From assembly GCF_002015035.1 (NCBI RefSeq), contig NZ_MUXY01000003.1, forward strand, positions 1 to 64,000: a stretch of 64,000 nucleotides of DNA, written 5' to 3'. The stretch's first letter is position 1. Each line of letters starts with the position of its first letter. The notes beneath the pieces are model-generated. The model did no database searches. It saw nothing but the letters and a program-made list of their open reading frames with translations, and was not told the origin of the DNA. The translations under genes and the position numbers were made by a program. Positions 16,476 through 27,294 of the stretch are shown in pieces. The stretch is from Haemophilus parahaemolyticus (GTDB lineage Bacteria > Pseudomonadota > Gammaproteobacteria > Enterobacterales > Pasteurellaceae).

Positions 16476-18474
16476 ATACTCTACTCCCCTTCAACAACTT
16501 TCGCATCCACGTGCGGTTTGGGTTTAAGGCTTGCCAAATATCTTCGCTGATAGGCAAAGGTTCGCCCACAATTAAGCTTGCCAACAATTCGCCCAATAAC
16601 GGGGCTGAGGTTAAACCACGTGAAGCCAAGCCGTTAATCATATAGAGGTTGGTAAAATTTTCCGCCTTTTCAACCGCTTGTTTGCGGCGTAGTAGATTAT
16701 ACAAATTCGCATATTGCGCTTTTTGAGCCTCAAAATTCGGCACTGCCCCAACCATTGGAATACGATCTCGAAAAGCCGCTCGAATGCCAACTTTGGCGAG
16801 ATTGTCTGATAAATCCAGCCCCTGTACCCAATCACAAGCGGTCACATTTTGCTGAAGTTTTGTAAGATTTTCTTGATGCTCTGCAAGGCTAAATTCGGTA
16901 GTCGCATTATCACGAATATGGCTTGCACCAATGCAATGCAAACCTTTTGAAGATCGCGGCGTTAAATAACCATCGTAACAAATCACACATTTGAGCGGAG
17001 ATAATTTTTCAGTGGTCGGTACTTGGCTTACTTGCCCGCGAACAGGGTAAAGCGGAATGCCTTGAGCCTGTACGAATTCGTTAAAGCTATGCCCATTGGC
17101 AAGCACTAGAACCTCATGCGAGAAAGTTTCGCCTGAATGTTGCCAACGCCATTTTCCATTCTTCCATTGCGGAGCACAAACCTCGTGATTAAGCACAATA
17201 CTCAGCCCCATTTTCTCTAATAAAGCAAAGCCGTTTTGCACCAATTGCACGGGCGAAAGCCAACCGCCCTCTTGAATAAAAGCACCGCTATTTGGCACAG
17301 AAACACCTAATTTTTCGCTCAATTCTTCTGCAGAACAGAGTTGAAATAGGCTATCATCTTGCATGATTTCCGCCAATTTTGTTAACTTTTTGACCTGCTT
17401 TTCATCGTAGGCATAAAGTACCACGCCTGTTAAAGCATGCTCAAAATCGACCGCTTGTTTAAGCCCATTCAAGCGTTGCAGAGCGTAATCAAAAGCGTGC
17501 ACATAAAATCGCACATTGCGATCGTCATCATCGCTTAATTGCGGATAAATAGCCCCTTGCAGATTACCCGAAGCATTGCAAGCAACCTGATCATCTTTGC
17601 AATAAAGTGTGATTTTCTTGCCTTTTTCGAGGAGAGATAATGCTAAAAAGAGGCTTGCGACACCACCGCCAACGATCGCAATATCTTGGCAATGTTCAGC
17701 ATTTTGCTGGTAAAAGTAAGGGAATTGTTGCGATTGGCTTTCAACTTCAGCATTTTTTGTGCCCCACAACATTTCTCGTTTTTTGCCGAAGCCTTTGCGT
17801 TTTTTCACCTCAAAACCGACCGCTTGCAATCCTCGTCTAACATTGCTTGAAGCCGTAAAAGTGGCAAAAGTGCCGCCCATACGTGTAGTGCGGAACATCT
17901 GCTGATAAAGCCCCTCATTCCACATTTCGGGGTTTTTATCGGGCGAGAAACCATCCAAAAACCAAGCATCTACGGCTTCGTCATATAAATCGCCCCATTG
18001 TGAAAGGCTCTCTTGTATATCGCCAAACCAAATATCAAGATAAATCTCACCAAAATGGTAACGCTGACAGCCTACTTGGCGAGGTTTCCAACACGCGGTT
18101 AAATTTGCTGAAAGTGTTGCAAATTGCGGATAACTTTCGTGAATTTGGCTTAATTGTGCGGAAGTTAACGGATATTTTTCAAATGAGAGAAAATACAAAC
18201 GTTGCAGTTTATGTGTTGAGTTTTCTGCCCGAAATTGCTGAAATTTATCTGCCGCCGCCATAAAATTTAAGCCCGTGCCAAAGCCTGTTTCGGCAATTAC
18301 AAAACTTTCACGCTCATGTGAAAGCCATCGTTCCCAAAGTTGATTACCCTCTTGGAAAACGTAGTAACTTTCTGCCAAGCCATCTTGGGTAGAAAAATAG
18401 ATGTCGTCAAACTGCTCGGAAACGGGTGTATTGTTTTCATTAAATGTGAGTTGAGAGAAGGTGAGTTTTTTCAT
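16474..18474 (-). CDS. mnmC: Bifunctional tRNA mnm5s2U34 synthesis protein
   Basis: Modifies the wobble uridine of certain tRNAs. The C-terminal FAD oxidase removes carboxymethyl from cmnm5U, and the N-terminal SAM methyltransferase adds the methyl. The methyltransferase half (residues ~1-240) has VIAETGFGTGLNFMAA and DAWFLDGFSPDKNP. The FAD half begins near residue 265 with AIVGGGVASLFLALSL. The length (666 aa) is normal. The start has TTAGGAGCTAGAT in front. It stands alone. Confidence 0.97.
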   Translation of the reverse strand: MKKLTFSQLTFNENNTPVSEQFDDIYFSTQDGLAESYYVFQEGNQLWERWLSHERESFVIAETGFGTGLNFMAAADKFQQFRAENSTHKLQRLYFLSFEKYPLTSAQLSQIHESYPQFATLSANLTACWKPRQVGCQRYHFGEIYLDIWFGDIQESLSQWGDLYDEAVDAWFLDGFSPDKNPEMWNEGLYQQMFRTTRMGGTFATFTASSNVRRGLQAVGFEVKKRKGFGKKREMLWGTKNAEVESQSQQFPYFYQQNAEHCQDIAIVGGGVASLFLALSLLEKGKKITLYCKDDQVACNASGNLQGAIYPQLSDDDDRNVRFYVHAFDYALQRLNGLKQAVDFEHALTGVVLYAYDEKQVKKLTKLAEIMQDDSLFQLCSAEELSEKLGVSVPNSGAFIQEGGWLSPVQLVQNGFALLEKMGLSIVLNHEVCAPQWKNGKWRWQHSGETFSHEVLVLANGHSFNEFVQAQGIPLYPVRGQVSQVPTTEKLSPLKCVICYDGYLTPRSSKGLHCIGASHIRDNATTEFSLAEHQENLTKLQQNVTACDWVQGLDLSDNLAKVGIRAAFRDRIPMVGAVPNFEAQKAQYANLYNLLRRKQAVEKAENFTNLYMINGLASRGLTSAPLLGELLASLIVGEPLPISEDIWQALNPNRTWMRKLLKGSRV

Positions 18475-18644
18475 ATCTAGCTCCTAACAAGTGGAGATAT
18501 TCCGTTTCTCATTGAAAGAATGTTAATTATTTTATTATGCTACCGCTACATAATACCGAATTTTTCTATTCTGCCTAGAAAAATCAAAAGCGAATTTTTG
18601 GAATAAATTTAAAAAGTTAGCTTTTACACTGTCTATGCTACTTT

Positions 18645-20426
18645 CTACGCCGCTTCTCGGTGATAGAAGCGCAAACTATGTTCTTTTTGGCGAGCAGAGC
18701 TAAAGGCAGAAACTCGTTTTAAGTAGCCAATCACACGCGTGCCGTAATCAATGTCTTTCGAGCCACATTCTGGGCAGCATTGTAAGGTGCGTTTGTCGAT
18801 GTAAGCACAGGTGTTGCAGATGGTGATTTTCACGTTAATGCAGAAGTAGTTGCAGCCTGTTTTGGCTGCAATGTCAAGCATTGTGCGGTAGCCTGTTTGG
18901 GTTAAAGCTTCATCTAAATTCAAATGCAAGGCAGAGCCGCCATCAAGCCATTCGATGAATTCTTTGCCGTGCAGCAAGAATTTATCAAGGGCGTTAATTT
19001 GCTCATCTTCCACCACATAAAAGTAGGAGTTGTAGCACTCTCGTGGCACAAAATAGCCGTCCGCTTTATCCCATTTTGCATTTTTAACGCCTAAATTCTC
19101 CGCTGGCACAAATTCGGTGTTGAATTTCACGCCATAGATTTTAGCGGCTTGTTGATTTGCTTCAAAAATCACTTTTAAGCGGCTTTGCACAAACTCCGCA
19201 TAGTCTGGATTATATCCCACAGTTAAGCCTTGCGATTCCGCCGCTTCCACCATTCCATTTATGCCAATGGTGAGGAATTGCTTATCGAGCGAGATAAATC
19301 CCGCATCGTAAACAGGTAGCATACCTGCAGCTAAGTACTCGTCCATTAGTTTGCGATAGGCAACTTGATATTGGTGGATCTTACGCACTTCTGTCGCTAA
19401 ATCCCGTCCATCTTGCACTAAACGGTTCATATTGAGCGTAATCACGTTAATCGAGCCTGTCGCCACACCGCCTGCACCAAGTGAATAAGAGAAAGTGTGA
19501 TCTGCAATTTCATTGCGTAAGCGACAGCAAGAGGCAAGCGAATCGGGGTTATCTGATTGATAAATAAAGAAGGCATTGCCTTGCGAGAGCTCTTCTGCCA
19601 TTTGGTCGGCAAATTCGTTGTCTTTGCATTTGCCATTTTCGGTCAACATTGCTGCGGTGACCACGGGGAAAGTCAAAATCGCTTTGGTACGCTCTTGGTT
19701 AAACCATTTCATAAAGAAACGTTGTAGCTTGGCAGTGGTTGCCCAATTCGGACGTTCAAAGTCGGGGAAGACAAAATCGCTGAACATCGCCTCAAAATAG
19801 AAGCGATCGTAAATCGAAATGTTCCAGAATACGCTTTGATAACCGCGTGCTGCGGCGGGTTGATTGATACTATAAACCACTTGTTGCAAGTGATTTTCCA
19901 CCTCCAAGCGGTGTGTTTCTAGGTAATTTTCACCAAAATCTTTGCGGGCGAAATAGTCGAAATAGGTCAAAAATTCCACTGTTGCTACTGCGCCAGCAAA
20001 TTGAGAACTCACAGCAAATACAAAGTTAATAAACGAACCGCAAAATGAGGCAAGATGTTTCGGGGCTTGAGATTCTCCGCCCAGTTTGGTTAAGCCTTCA
20101 CGCAAAAATGGGTACATCGTCACCGATACGCAATAAGGCTTAAGGCTAGTTTCATCGTGAACGTAAATCTCGTGGTCTTCGATTTGGCGAAGATACTCGT
20201 CTGCCATCGCTTGCCCAAAGAGTTCTGCTATTTTTTGGCTCACTTTGGCACGGTTGATCTGCACGAAAAAATCTTTCATCAACTCTTGTTCCATTGTCGC
20301 AATGTTTTTTTGAGTCACGTTCGCATTAGCGTCCATTTTCGAACCATCAGCGGCGTTTTTAGCTTTTTTATATTCTGTGATGAAATCTAGCTTTTGAGAA
20401 AGTTGAGTGGGGGTAAGTCGAATCAT
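18645..20426 (-). CDS. nrdD: Anaerobic (class III) ribonucleoside-triphosphate reductase, short form without ATP cone
   Basis: Makes dNTPs without oxygen through a glycyl radical. The glycine is probably Gly567 in TRVIGYLKR, and a zinc site is formed by two Cys pairs (CNTCAY and CPECGS). At 593 aa it is ~110-120 residues shorter than E. coli or H. influenzae NrdD. It starts directly in the core, without the N-terminal ATP-cone, so dATP inhibition through a cone should be missing. This matches the minor Bdellovibrio-like NrdD branch rather than the usual enteric one (family memory, not searched). nrdG is immediately upstream with a 67-base gap; they form an operon. Confidence 0.92.
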   Translation of the reverse strand: MIRLTPTQLSQKLDFITEYKKAKNAADGSKMDANANVTQKNIATMEQELMKDFFVQINRAKVSQKIAELFGQAMADEYLRQIEDHEIYVHDETSLKPYCVSVTMYPFLREGLTKLGGESQAPKHLASFCGSFINFVFAVSSQFAGAVATVEFLTYFDYFARKDFGENYLETHRLEVENHLQQVVYSINQPAAARGYQSVFWNISIYDRFYFEAMFSDFVFPDFERPNWATTAKLQRFFMKWFNQERTKAILTFPVVTAAMLTENGKCKDNEFADQMAEELSQGNAFFIYQSDNPDSLASCCRLRNEIADHTFSYSLGAGGVATGSINVITLNMNRLVQDGRDLATEVRKIHQYQVAYRKLMDEYLAAGMLPVYDAGFISLDKQFLTIGINGMVEAAESQGLTVGYNPDYAEFVQSRLKVIFEANQQAAKIYGVKFNTEFVPAENLGVKNAKWDKADGYFVPRECYNSYFYVVEDEQINALDKFLLHGKEFIEWLDGGSALHLNLDEALTQTGYRTMLDIAAKTGCNYFCINVKITICNTCAYIDKRTLQCCPECGSKDIDYGTRVIGYLKRVSAFSSARQKEHSLRFYHREAA

Positions 20427-20493
20427 ATTGTTTCCTTAACACTACATGTTTTTTAATGATGAAAACTTTGTTCCCTCTATAAACGGGGAGATA

Positions 20494-20955
20494 TCAACGA
20501 ATAAACAAACTATTCAAACACTCCCCCGTTCTTAAATCGACAAATCGTTGGTTGGTGGTAAGACTATTTAATCCGCCACGCTCAGCAATCCAACGCCCTG
20601 TTTTGAGGTAGGTGAGTGAGGTTAAAATTCTTGGGTCAAGTTCTATTTTTTCTAAGCCTGTATAAAGACAGGTTGCCAGCCCCTCGGCTTGTGCTATTTT
20701 GAGCAATGGAATGAGTTTGTCAGGCAACCATTCACCACCCATAAATAACACGCAGCTAATTAAGTCTTGATATTTTTTGAGCTGTTTGACAAGGTAAATC
20801 TCCGTCAAAATTTGACCACTTCCACGTTTCCAGCTCTCGGTACTGTGGCAACCTTTGCAACCTAAAGGGCAGCCTGTAATCAAAAAAGCGAGGCTGGTTT
20901 CATTCGGCACTTCTTGCCAAACAACTTGTTGATTGCAAAATCTAATTTCTTCCAT
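20494..20955 (-). CDS. nrdG: Anaerobic ribonucleotide reductase activating protein (radical SAM)
   Basis: Installs the glycyl radical in NrdD by SAM cleavage. The radical-SAM motif is Cys29-x3-Cys33-x2-Cys36 (TGCPLGCKGCHS). It is 153 aa, the short NrdG3-like form that accompanies cone-less NrdD. It is the first gene of nrdG-nrdD, the reverse of the common nrdD-nrdG order. A likely NrdR box lies 13 bases upstream of the start. Confidence 0.92.
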   Translation of the reverse strand: MEEIRFCNQQVVWQEVPNETSLAFLITGCPLGCKGCHSTESWKRGSGQILTEIYLVKQLKKYQDLISCVLFMGGEWLPDKLIPLLKIAQAEGLATCLYTGLEKIELDPRILTSLTYLKTGRWIAERGGLNSLTTNQRFVDLRTGECLNSLFIR

Positions 20956-20967
20956 TTTAAAATTAAA

Positions 20968-20983
20968 TCACTATATGTTGTGC
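20968..20983 (-). promoter_or_regulatory. Candidate NrdR box upstream of nrdG
   Basis: TCACTATATGTTGTGC resembles the NrdR box pattern (ACACTATATATTGTGT-like). I do not see a clear second box at the usual ~31-base distance, so this is a single-site prediction. A degenerate FNR-like site, TTAAA-N4-ATCAA at 21082-21095, lies further upstream. Confidence 0.4.
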
Positions 20984-21235
20984 ATTTGTTTACTAATAAC
21001 AACAAGATGTAGACATGCTACGATTTTTCTTTCAAAAAGAAAATCGAAAAATTTGCACGAAAGGGGTTGCAAAAATTTTAGTTAAATAAAATCAAAGAGA
21101 TAAACCCAGAAAATTTTTCAGGTTAATTTGCGTTAAAAAATGGGTAAAAATGTTACAGTTTTGGTAAGCGGTTGAATTTCTTCTATTTTTTGCAAGGCTA
21201 ATATTTTATTCATTGAAATTACCCCATTTTTTCTA

Positions 21236-21264
21236 TTGTTCACACTGTCAAAAAACGGGATAAT
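21236..21264 (+). promoter_or_regulatory. Probable promoter of the rnf operon
   Basis: TTGTTC (21236-21241) and GATAAT (21259-21264) are 17 bases apart, about 44 bases before the rnfA start. The remainder of the 20956-21298 gap is AT-rich with no gene. Confidence 0.45.
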
Positions 21265-21307
21265 AAGCACATTTTTTTAATATTGAATGTGAATTTGGGT
21301 GTGGAAA

Positions 21308-21889
21308 ATGGTGGATTATCTTCTTCTGATTATAGGCACGGCACTCATAAACAACTTTGTCTTGGTGAAATTTCTTGGGCTTTGTCCGTTTATGGGGGTA
21401 TCGAAAAAAGTCGAAACAGCGATCGGTATGGGGTTGGCAACAACGTTCGTACTGACAGTGGCATCACTTTCGGCTTATTTGACGGAGACGTTTATCCTCA
21501 TTCCGCTGCAAGCCCAATTTTTACGCACACTTGTTTTCATTTTAATTATCGCGGTCATCGTGCAATTAACCGAGATGATTATCCACAAAACGAGCCCTGT
21601 GCTTTATCGCCTACTTGGGATCTACCTACCGCTGATTACGACCAACTGTGCTGTATTAGGAGTGGCATTGTTGAATGTAAATCTTGCTAATAATTTAGTG
21701 CAATCAGTGCTTTATGGCTTTGGTGCCGCACTTGGCTTTTCACTTGTTTTAGTGCTTTTTGCTGCACTTCGTGAACGCTTGGCAGCAGCAGATGTGCCTC
21801 GCCCGTTCCAAGGTGCTTCAATTGCACTGGTAACTGCAGGCTTGATGTCGCTTGCCTTTATGGGCTTTGCAGGGTTGGTGAAAATCTAA
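21308..21889 (+). CDS. rnfA: Rnf electron transport complex subunit A
   Basis: Inner-membrane subunit of the Rnf (Rsx) ferredoxin:NAD+ oxidoreductase. 193 aa, six membrane helices, typical [20 protein letters not shown] and [12 protein letters not shown], each holding a conserved Cys. The ATG at 21308 gives exactly the family length; a GTG nine bases earlier is less likely. The stop overlaps the rnfB start (TAATG). Confidence 0.96.
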   Translation: MVDYLLLIIGTALINNFVLVKFLGLCPFMGVSKKVETAIGMGLATTFVLTVASLSAYLTETFILIPLQAQFLRTLVFILIIAVIVQLTEMIIHKTSPVLYRLLGIYLPLITTNCAVLGVALLNVNLANNLVQSVLYGFGAALGFSLVLVLFAALRERLAAADVPRPFQGASIALVTAGLMSLAFMGFAGLVKI

Positions 21890-22500
21890 TGTTAGCCTTT
21901 TCCATTGTGACTTATATTATTATCGCCATCGTGGTTATCGCCTTGATTTTTGGGGCGATTTTGGGCTATTCCTCTGTAAAACTGAAAGTGGAAGAAGACC
22001 CAATTGTCGAGAAAATTGATGCGATTTTACCGCAAAGCCAATGTGGGCAATGTGGCTACCCTGGCTGCAAACCTTATGCGGAAGCTATTGCCAATGGCGA
22101 TGTGATTACCAAATGCGTGCCAGGTGGTCAGCCTTTGGTAGTAAAAATTGCCGATCTATTGGGCGTTGATGTGCCTACTATGGATGGCGTAGAAGAACCC
22201 GAAACCAAAGTCGCGTTTATTCACGAAGATCTTTGCATTGGCTGCACTAAATGTATTCAAGCCTGCCCTGTGGATGCGATTGTAGGTGGCAACAAGGCAA
22301 TGCATACCGTTATTGCTGATTTCTGCACAGGCTGTGAGCTCTGTGTCGCACCTTGTCCAACCAACTGTATTGAGATGATTAAACCGAAAAAAACGGCTCG
22401 CCAATGGAACTGGCAATTTGATCCAAATTTAGTCATTCCGATTGTGAACACTACCGAAATTCAACAGAAAAAAGTAATTGGCGGAGGAGCGGATGAGTAA
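21889..22500 (+). CDS. rnfB: Rnf complex subunit B (iron-sulfur)
   Basis: An N-terminal membrane anchor (residues ~5-25) is followed by a four-Cys [4Fe-4S] motif ([17 protein letters not shown]) and two ferredoxin clusters ([12 protein letters not shown] and [12 protein letters not shown]). It passes electrons between the soluble donor and the membrane subunits. 203 aa. Overlaps rnfC by 8 bases. Confidence 0.96.
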   Translation: MLAFSIVTYIIIAIVVIALIFGAILGYSSVKLKVEEDPIVEKIDAILPQSQCGQCGYPGCKPYAEAIANGDVITKCVPGGQPLVVKIADLLGVDVPTMDGVEEPETKVAFIHEDLCIGCTKCIQACPVDAIVGGNKAMHTVIADFCTGCELCVAPCPTNCIEMIKPKKTARQWNWQFDPNLVIPIVNTTEIQQKKVIGGGADE

Positions 22501-24910
22501 TCCAAATGAAGTGCTAACTCGCATTCGCCTTAATAAAGAAACGGGTAAACTTTGGCAATTTCCAGGTGGAATTCACCCGCTTGAAAACAAAAAACAGTCA
22601 AGTCAAAAGCCTATTCGCACGTTGAATTTACCGAAATATTTTTATGTACCTGTGGTACAACACTCAGGCTGGGCAGGCGATCTGATCGTCAAAGAGGGAG
22701 ATTATGTCTTTAAAGGGCAATCCCTCACTCAAGGCGATCACTACCGCCAATTGCCTGTACACGCCCCAACTTCAGGGAGAATTGTAGCAATTGCTCCACA
22801 CGTGGCATCACACGCTTCTGGTTTGCCAGAAATGACCGTAGTGATTGAAACTGACGGCAAAGATGAGTGGATTGAACGTAAGCCAATTGACGATTTCTTG
22901 CAGATGACAAGCGGTGAAATTATCGAAAAAGTTTACCGATATGGTATTGCTGGATTAGGTGGAGCGGTGTTTCCAACAGCATCCAAACTTAGCCTTGCAG
23001 ATAAACGCTGTAAACTATTGATTATCAATGGGGCGGAGTGTGAACCTTACATTACCTGTGATGATCGCTTAATGCAAGAGCGTGCTGATGAGCTGGTTGA
23101 AGGCATCCGTATTTTGCGTTACGTGCTGCGTCCTGAAGAAGTCGTGATTGCGATTGAGGATAACAAGCCAAAAGCGATCAAAGCGGTCAAAAAAGCCTTG
23201 AAAGGTGCAAATGATATGTTTGTGCGTGAAATTCCGACCAAATATCCATCTGGTGCGAGTGATCAGCTTGTGCAGGTATTAACAGGCTTAGAAATTCCGC
23301 AAGGCAAACGTACCATCGAAATGGGTATTGTGATGCACAATATCGGCACGGTCTATGCAGTAAAACGTGCCATCATTGATGATGAGCCGTTAATCGAACG
23401 CGTGGTAACCCTTACAGGCGATAAAATCCGTAATAAAGGCAACGTGTGGGCAAGACTTGGCACGCCGATTATTCACTTGCTCGAACAGGTGGATTACCAA
23501 GCTGATGCACGTTTCCCTGTCTTTTTAGGCGGACCGATGACGGGCTTTATTTTGCCTTCGCTACAATCACCTATCACCAAAACAGCGAACTGTATTATCG
23601 CTCCAGATCATTTTGAATATGCACCACCAGAACCTGAACGCAGCTGTATTCGTTGCTCAAGCTGTTCGGATGCTTGCCCTGTTGGTTTATTACCGCAACA
23701 GCTTTACTGGTTTGCCCGTTCAGAAGATCACGAAAAATCTAACGAATACCACTTAGAGGCTTGTATTGAGTGCGGCATCTGTGCTTACGTCTGCCCAAGT
23801 TACATTCCTCTTATTCAATATTTCCGCCAAGAAAAAGCCAAAATTGCAGAAATAGAAGAGAAAACGAAGAAATCGGAAGAAGCAAAAGAACGTTTTGAAG
23901 CCCGTGAAGCTCGCTTGCAAAAAGAGAAAGAGGCTCGCACCGCTCGCATCAACCAAGCGGCTGAAAAACGCCGTGAAGAGATCGCTCAAAATCAGGGCGA
24001 AGATCCTGTAGCAGCTGCACTAGCTCGTATTAAAGCGAAAAAAGCGGAGCCTACAGCCGAAGTTCATGTAAAAGCCAATGGCGAACCTGATAACAGTGAT
24101 TTGATGGCACAACGCAAAGCTCGCCGCTTAGCGAAACAGGCAGAGACTACACAAGCGGTTGAAAAAGTTGAAGAAACTGTAAAGCCAGCTGAAAATCCAC
24201 CTGAGAACCTAGATGCGAAAAAAGCGGCTGTCGCTGCGGCACTCGCCCGCGCTAGAGCGAAAAAAGCGGGACACATAGCTGAACCGCCAAAACAAGAAAG
24301 CAAGCTAGATTCAAATCAGTCTGAAGCAGATCCACGTAAAACCGCCGTAGCTGCTGCACTTGCCCGTGCTAAAGCGAAAAAAGAGGCTCAGCAACAAGCA
24401 CAAGCGATTGAAAAAACGGAAGAAGTTACAAAACCTACTGAAGAACTTGACCCACGTAAAGCCGCTGTCGTCGCGGCACTTGCTCGAGCCAAAGCGAAGA
24501 AAGAAGCACAACAAGCACAAGCGGTTGAAAAAACGGAAGAAGTTACAAAACCTACTGAAGAGCTTGATCCGCGTAAAGTTGCTGTTGCCGCAGCACTTGC
24601 TCGTGCCAAAGCGAAGAAAGAGGCACAACAAGCACAAGCGGTTGAAAAAACGGAAGAAGTTACAAAACCTACTGAAGAGCTTGATCCGCGTAAAGTTGCT
24701 GTTGCCGCAGCACTTGCTCGTGCCAAAGCGAAGAAAGAGGCACAACGAGCGGTCGAAAAAACCGAAGAGGTTGAAAAACCTACTGAAGAGCTTGATCCTC
24801 GCAAAGCCGCTGTCGCTGCAGCGATTGCTCGTACAAAAGCAAAAAAGCAGCTCAACAATAGAGTGAATAATAACCGAATAATGGAAAGAAAAGGAAGCAT
24901 CAATGTTTAA
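22493..24910 (+). CDS. rnfC: Rnf complex subunit C with long repeat tail
   Basis: NADH/FMN-binding subunit. The start at 22493 is set by GGAGGAGCGG; the protein is 805 aa. The core (~1-450) has two [4Fe-4S] motifs ([12 protein letters not shown] and [12 protein letters not shown]). Then comes a charged coiled coil and a tail of ~37-40-residue tandem units beginning [20 protein letters not shown] with [13 protein letters not shown] spacers. Five clear units start at 24329, 24449, 24566, 24683 and 24794, with at least two degenerate ones before. Such tails occur in other gamma-proteobacterial RnfC, but copy number varies. Overlaps rnfD by 8 bases. Confidence 0.95.
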   Translation: MSNPNEVLTRIRLNKETGKLWQFPGGIHPLENKKQSSQKPIRTLNLPKYFYVPVVQHSGWAGDLIVKEGDYVFKGQSLTQGDHYRQLPVHAPTSGRIVAIAPHVASHASGLPEMTVVIETDGKDEWIERKPIDDFLQMTSGEIIEKVYRYGIAGLGGAVFPTASKLSLADKRCKLLIINGAECEPYITCDDRLMQERADELVEGIRILRYVLRPEEVVIAIEDNKPKAIKAVKKALKGANDMFVREIPTKYPSGASDQLVQVLTGLEIPQGKRTIEMGIVMHNIGTVYAVKRAIIDDEPLIERVVTLTGDKIRNKGNVWARLGTPIIHLLEQVDYQADARFPVFLGGPMTGFILPSLQSPITKTANCIIAPDHFEYAPPEPERSCIRCSSCSDACPVGLLPQQLYWFARSEDHEKSNEYHLEACIECGICAYVCPSYIPLIQYFRQEKAKIAEIEEKTKKSEEAKERFEAREARLQKEKEARTARINQAAEKRREEIAQNQGEDPVAAALARIKAKKAEPTAEVHVKANGEPDNSDLMAQRKARRLAKQAETTQAVEKVEETVKPAENPPENLDAKKAAVAAALARARAKKAGHIAEPPKQESKLDSNQSEADPRKTAVAAALARAKAKKEAQQQAQAIEKTEEVTKPTEELDPRKAAVVAALARAKAKKEAQQAQAVEKTEEVTKPTEELDPRKVAVAAALARAKAKKEAQQAQAVEKTEEVTKPTEELDPRKVAVAAALARAKAKKEAQRAVEKTEEVEKPTEELDPRKAAVAAAIARTKAKKQLNNRVNNNRIMERKGSINV
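24329..24900 (+). repeat. Tandem coding repeats in the rnfC tail
   Basis: Units of 120, 117, 117 and 111 bases plus a last partial one. The first ~64 bases of the units at 24566 and 24683 are identical, indicating recent duplication. Two units contain the uptake core ACAAGCGGT (24517-24525 and 24634-24642), and a third copy sits just upstream at 24151-24159. Confidence 0.9.
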
Positions 24911-25973
24911 AATGGTCAGCTCCCCACATACACACGGGAGTAATTTAACCGCCAAATTTATGTTATGGGTGATGGTTGCTATGTTGCCCGCCCTTGTTGT
25001 GCAATGCTATTACTTCGGCGTTGGCGTGTTGGTGCAGGTTATCATTGCAGTTAGCTTTGCCGTAGTTATTGAACTTACTGTGGCAAAACTTCGCCGAAAA
25101 CCGACTGCTTTCTATTTGGCGGATCTCTCTGGCATTTTAACCGCACTGATTTTAGCAATGTCTATTCCGCCTTATTCCCCTTATTGGATCGTGATGATCG
25201 GGATGATTGTTGCTTTACTGCTGGCAAAACATATTTACGGTGGATTAGGGCAGAATTTATTTAATCCTGCTATGGTAGCATATGCGTTGCTATTGATTTC
25301 GTTCCCTGTGCAAATGACCTCATGGAGCGTACCAAGCCAGCTATTAAGCGAGCCGCCAACGATAAACGACGCCTTTCATTTGGTTTTTACTGGCGTAACT
25401 AGCGATGGATTTAATTTGCGTCAATTAGTCGATAGCGTGGATGGCATTACTCAAGCAACCCCACTCGATAGTGCGAAATTAGCGATGAAGGCACAAGGTT
25501 TTATTGCACCAGAACTTGCACAAAATATCAGCGATAAATTGGGCTTTAACGGCTGGTTTCAAATCAATTTGGCGTTTTTGATTGGTGGGATTTTCCTGAT
25601 TGCGAAACGTATCATTCACTGGCAAATTCCAGTAGCGATGTTGGCGGTGTTTGTGTTGTGTAGCTACACAGACAACACAGTGAAACAACTCGCTTTTGCC
25701 GATTCGAGCAGTGCATTGTGGGAAACGTGGCAACATCTTTTTAGTGGGGCGATGATGTTTGGGGCGTTCTTTATTGCGACTGATCCCGTTTCCGCCTCCA
25801 TTACGCCACGTGGAAAACTAATTTTCGGTGGCTTAATTGGCTTGTTGGTTTACCTGATTCGTTATTATGGAAATTACCCCGATGCGGTGGCATTCTCAGT
25901 GTTGCTAGCCAATATTTGCGTACCGCTGATTGACCACTATACGCAACCAAGATTGTACGGGACGAGAAAATAA
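24903..25973 (+). CDS. rnfD: Rnf complex subunit D
   Basis: Membrane flavoprotein subunit of 356 aa with about nine helices. The predicted covalent FMN threonine is Thr186 in ITQATPLD, where the family usually has SGAT. Typical [22 protein letters not shown] and [17 protein letters not shown] are present. Its start lies inside the end of rnfC; the stop overlaps the rnfG start. Confidence 0.96.
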   Translation: MFKMVSSPHTHGSNLTAKFMLWVMVAMLPALVVQCYYFGVGVLVQVIIAVSFAVVIELTVAKLRRKPTAFYLADLSGILTALILAMSIPPYSPYWIVMIGMIVALLLAKHIYGGLGQNLFNPAMVAYALLLISFPVQMTSWSVPSQLLSEPPTINDAFHLVFTGVTSDGFNLRQLVDSVDGITQATPLDSAKLAMKAQGFIAPELAQNISDKLGFNGWFQINLAFLIGGIFLIAKRIIHWQIPVAMLAVFVLCSYTDNTVKQLAFADSSSALWETWQHLFSGAMMFGAFFIATDPVSASITPRGKLIFGGLIGLLVYLIRYYGNYPDAVAFSVLLANICVPLIDHYTQPRLYGTRK

Positions 25974-26605
25974 TGAATACCTCAAAAGTTACCTTAAAAT
26001 ACGCCCTGTTATTGGGAATGATTGCCTTGGTTTGTACTGCGGTTTCTACGGGCGTTTATCTGCTGACTAAAGGGCGAATTGATGAAGTAACGACGAATCA
26101 GCAACGAGCTTTATTACACGAGGTTGTCCCACAAGATCATTTTGATAATGATTTACTGGCAACCTGTAAAGTGGCAAATTTATCTGAGGCACCGCATTTA
26201 AACCGCATCTATATTGCAAAAAAAGAAGATAAAACAACCGCTTACGCAATACAAGGCACTGCACCTGATGGCTATTCGGGCAATATTGTGCTGTTGATGG
26301 GGATTGAGCCGAATGGCAGGGTGTTAGGAGTGAGAACCTTGCAACACGCCGAAACACCAGGGCTAGGCGATAAAATCGAAACCCGCATTTCAGATTGGAT
26401 TTTATCCTTTGCGGGGAAACTGTTTTCGCTTGAAAACGAAAGTAGCTGGGCAGTGAAAAAAGATGGCGGGCAGTTTGACCAGTTCACAGGTGCTACCATC
26501 ACGCCACGTGCGGTAGTCAATAATGTACGTGAAAATGCGAAATGGGTTATCACTCAGTTAGTACAGCATCCAGAATTGGCGGATAAATTAGAGGAGTGCA
26601 AATAA
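25973..26605 (+). CDS. rnfG: Rnf complex subunit G
   Basis: Periplasm-facing flavoprotein with one N-terminal membrane helix (residues ~10-30) and an FMN-binding domain. The covalent FMN site is Thr175 in [22 protein letters not shown] is the conserved upstream segment. 210 aa. The stop overlaps the rnfE ATG (TAATG). Confidence 0.96.
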   Translation: MNTSKVTLKYALLLGMIALVCTAVSTGVYLLTKGRIDEVTTNQQRALLHEVVPQDHFDNDLLATCKVANLSEAPHLNRIYIAKKEDKTTAYAIQGTAPDGYSGNIVLLMGIEPNGRVLGVRTLQHAETPGLGDKIETRISDWILSFAGKLFSLENESSWAVKKDGGQFDQFTGATITPRAVVNNVRENAKWVITQLVQHPELADKLEECK

Positions 26606-27294
26606 TGAATTGTCACGAACAGCAAATTCCAGTCACTCAAATTGAAGCGGAAGCAACTCCAACACCAAGTGTCTGGAAAACGCTATTTATGGATGGCGTT
26701 TGGAAAAATAATAGTGCGTTGGTGCAACTGCTTGGACTTTGTCCACTTTTGGCAGTGTCAAACAGCGTGACAAATGCGTTAGGACTTGGCTTGGCAACAA
26801 TGTTTGTGTTGATTGCAACCAATACTACGATCTCGCTGTTTCGCAAAGTGATCCCAAATGATATTCGTATTCCGATTTATGTGATGATTATTGCCACTGT
26901 AGTAACCGCAGTGCAATTATTAATGAATGCATTTGCTTATTCGGTTTATCAATCACTAGGGATTTTTATTCCGTTGATTGTAACTAACTGTATTGTGATC
27001 GGACGAGCTGAGGCTTACGCCTCAAAAAATAATGTGGCACAATCTGCCTTTGATGGCTTTGCGATGGGTTTAGGGGCAACATTAAGCCTTGTTGTGTTGG
27101 GGGCATTACGTGAATTACTTGGACAAGGTACACTTTTTGATGGTTTAGACTTATTATTAGGTGATTGGGCAAAATCATTACGCCTAGATGTGTTACACTT
27201 AGACACTGGTTTATTATTAGCCATTTTACCCCCTGGTGCCTTTATAGGTTTAGGGGTAATGTTAGCCATTAAAAACTTGATTGATAAAAAATAA
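26605..27294 (+). CDS. rnfE: Rnf complex subunit E
   Basis: Six-helix membrane subunit paralogous to RnfA ([36 protein letters not shown]). The ATG at 26605 is preceded by GAGGAG and gives 229 aa; three extra in-frame codons upstream are unlikely. Its stop overlaps the lpxM start, so lpxM belongs to the same transcript. Confidence 0.96.
   Translation: MNCHEQQIPVTQIEAEATPTPSVWKTLFMDGVWKNNSALVQLLGLCPLLAVSNSVTNALGLGLATMFVLIATNTTISLFRKVIPNDIRIPIYVMIIATVVTAVQLLMNAFAYSVYQSLGIFIPLIVTNCIVIGRAEAYASKNNVAQSAFDGFAMGLGATLSLVVLGALRELLGQGTLFDGLDLLLGDWAKSLRLDVLHLDTGLLLAILPPGAFIGLGVMLAIKNLIDKK

Noticed and set aside
20991-21017. Second NrdR box next to the first
   Set aside because: The best alignment matches only about half of the positions and lies at 34 bases, not the usual ~31.
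24311-24955. Long open frames of 168-214 codons in other frames and on the minus strand over the rnfC tail
   Set aside because: They exist because the rnfC coding repeats have a period divisible by three and lack stops in several frames. Their products are low-complexity mirror images, and none has a ribosome site or a known family.
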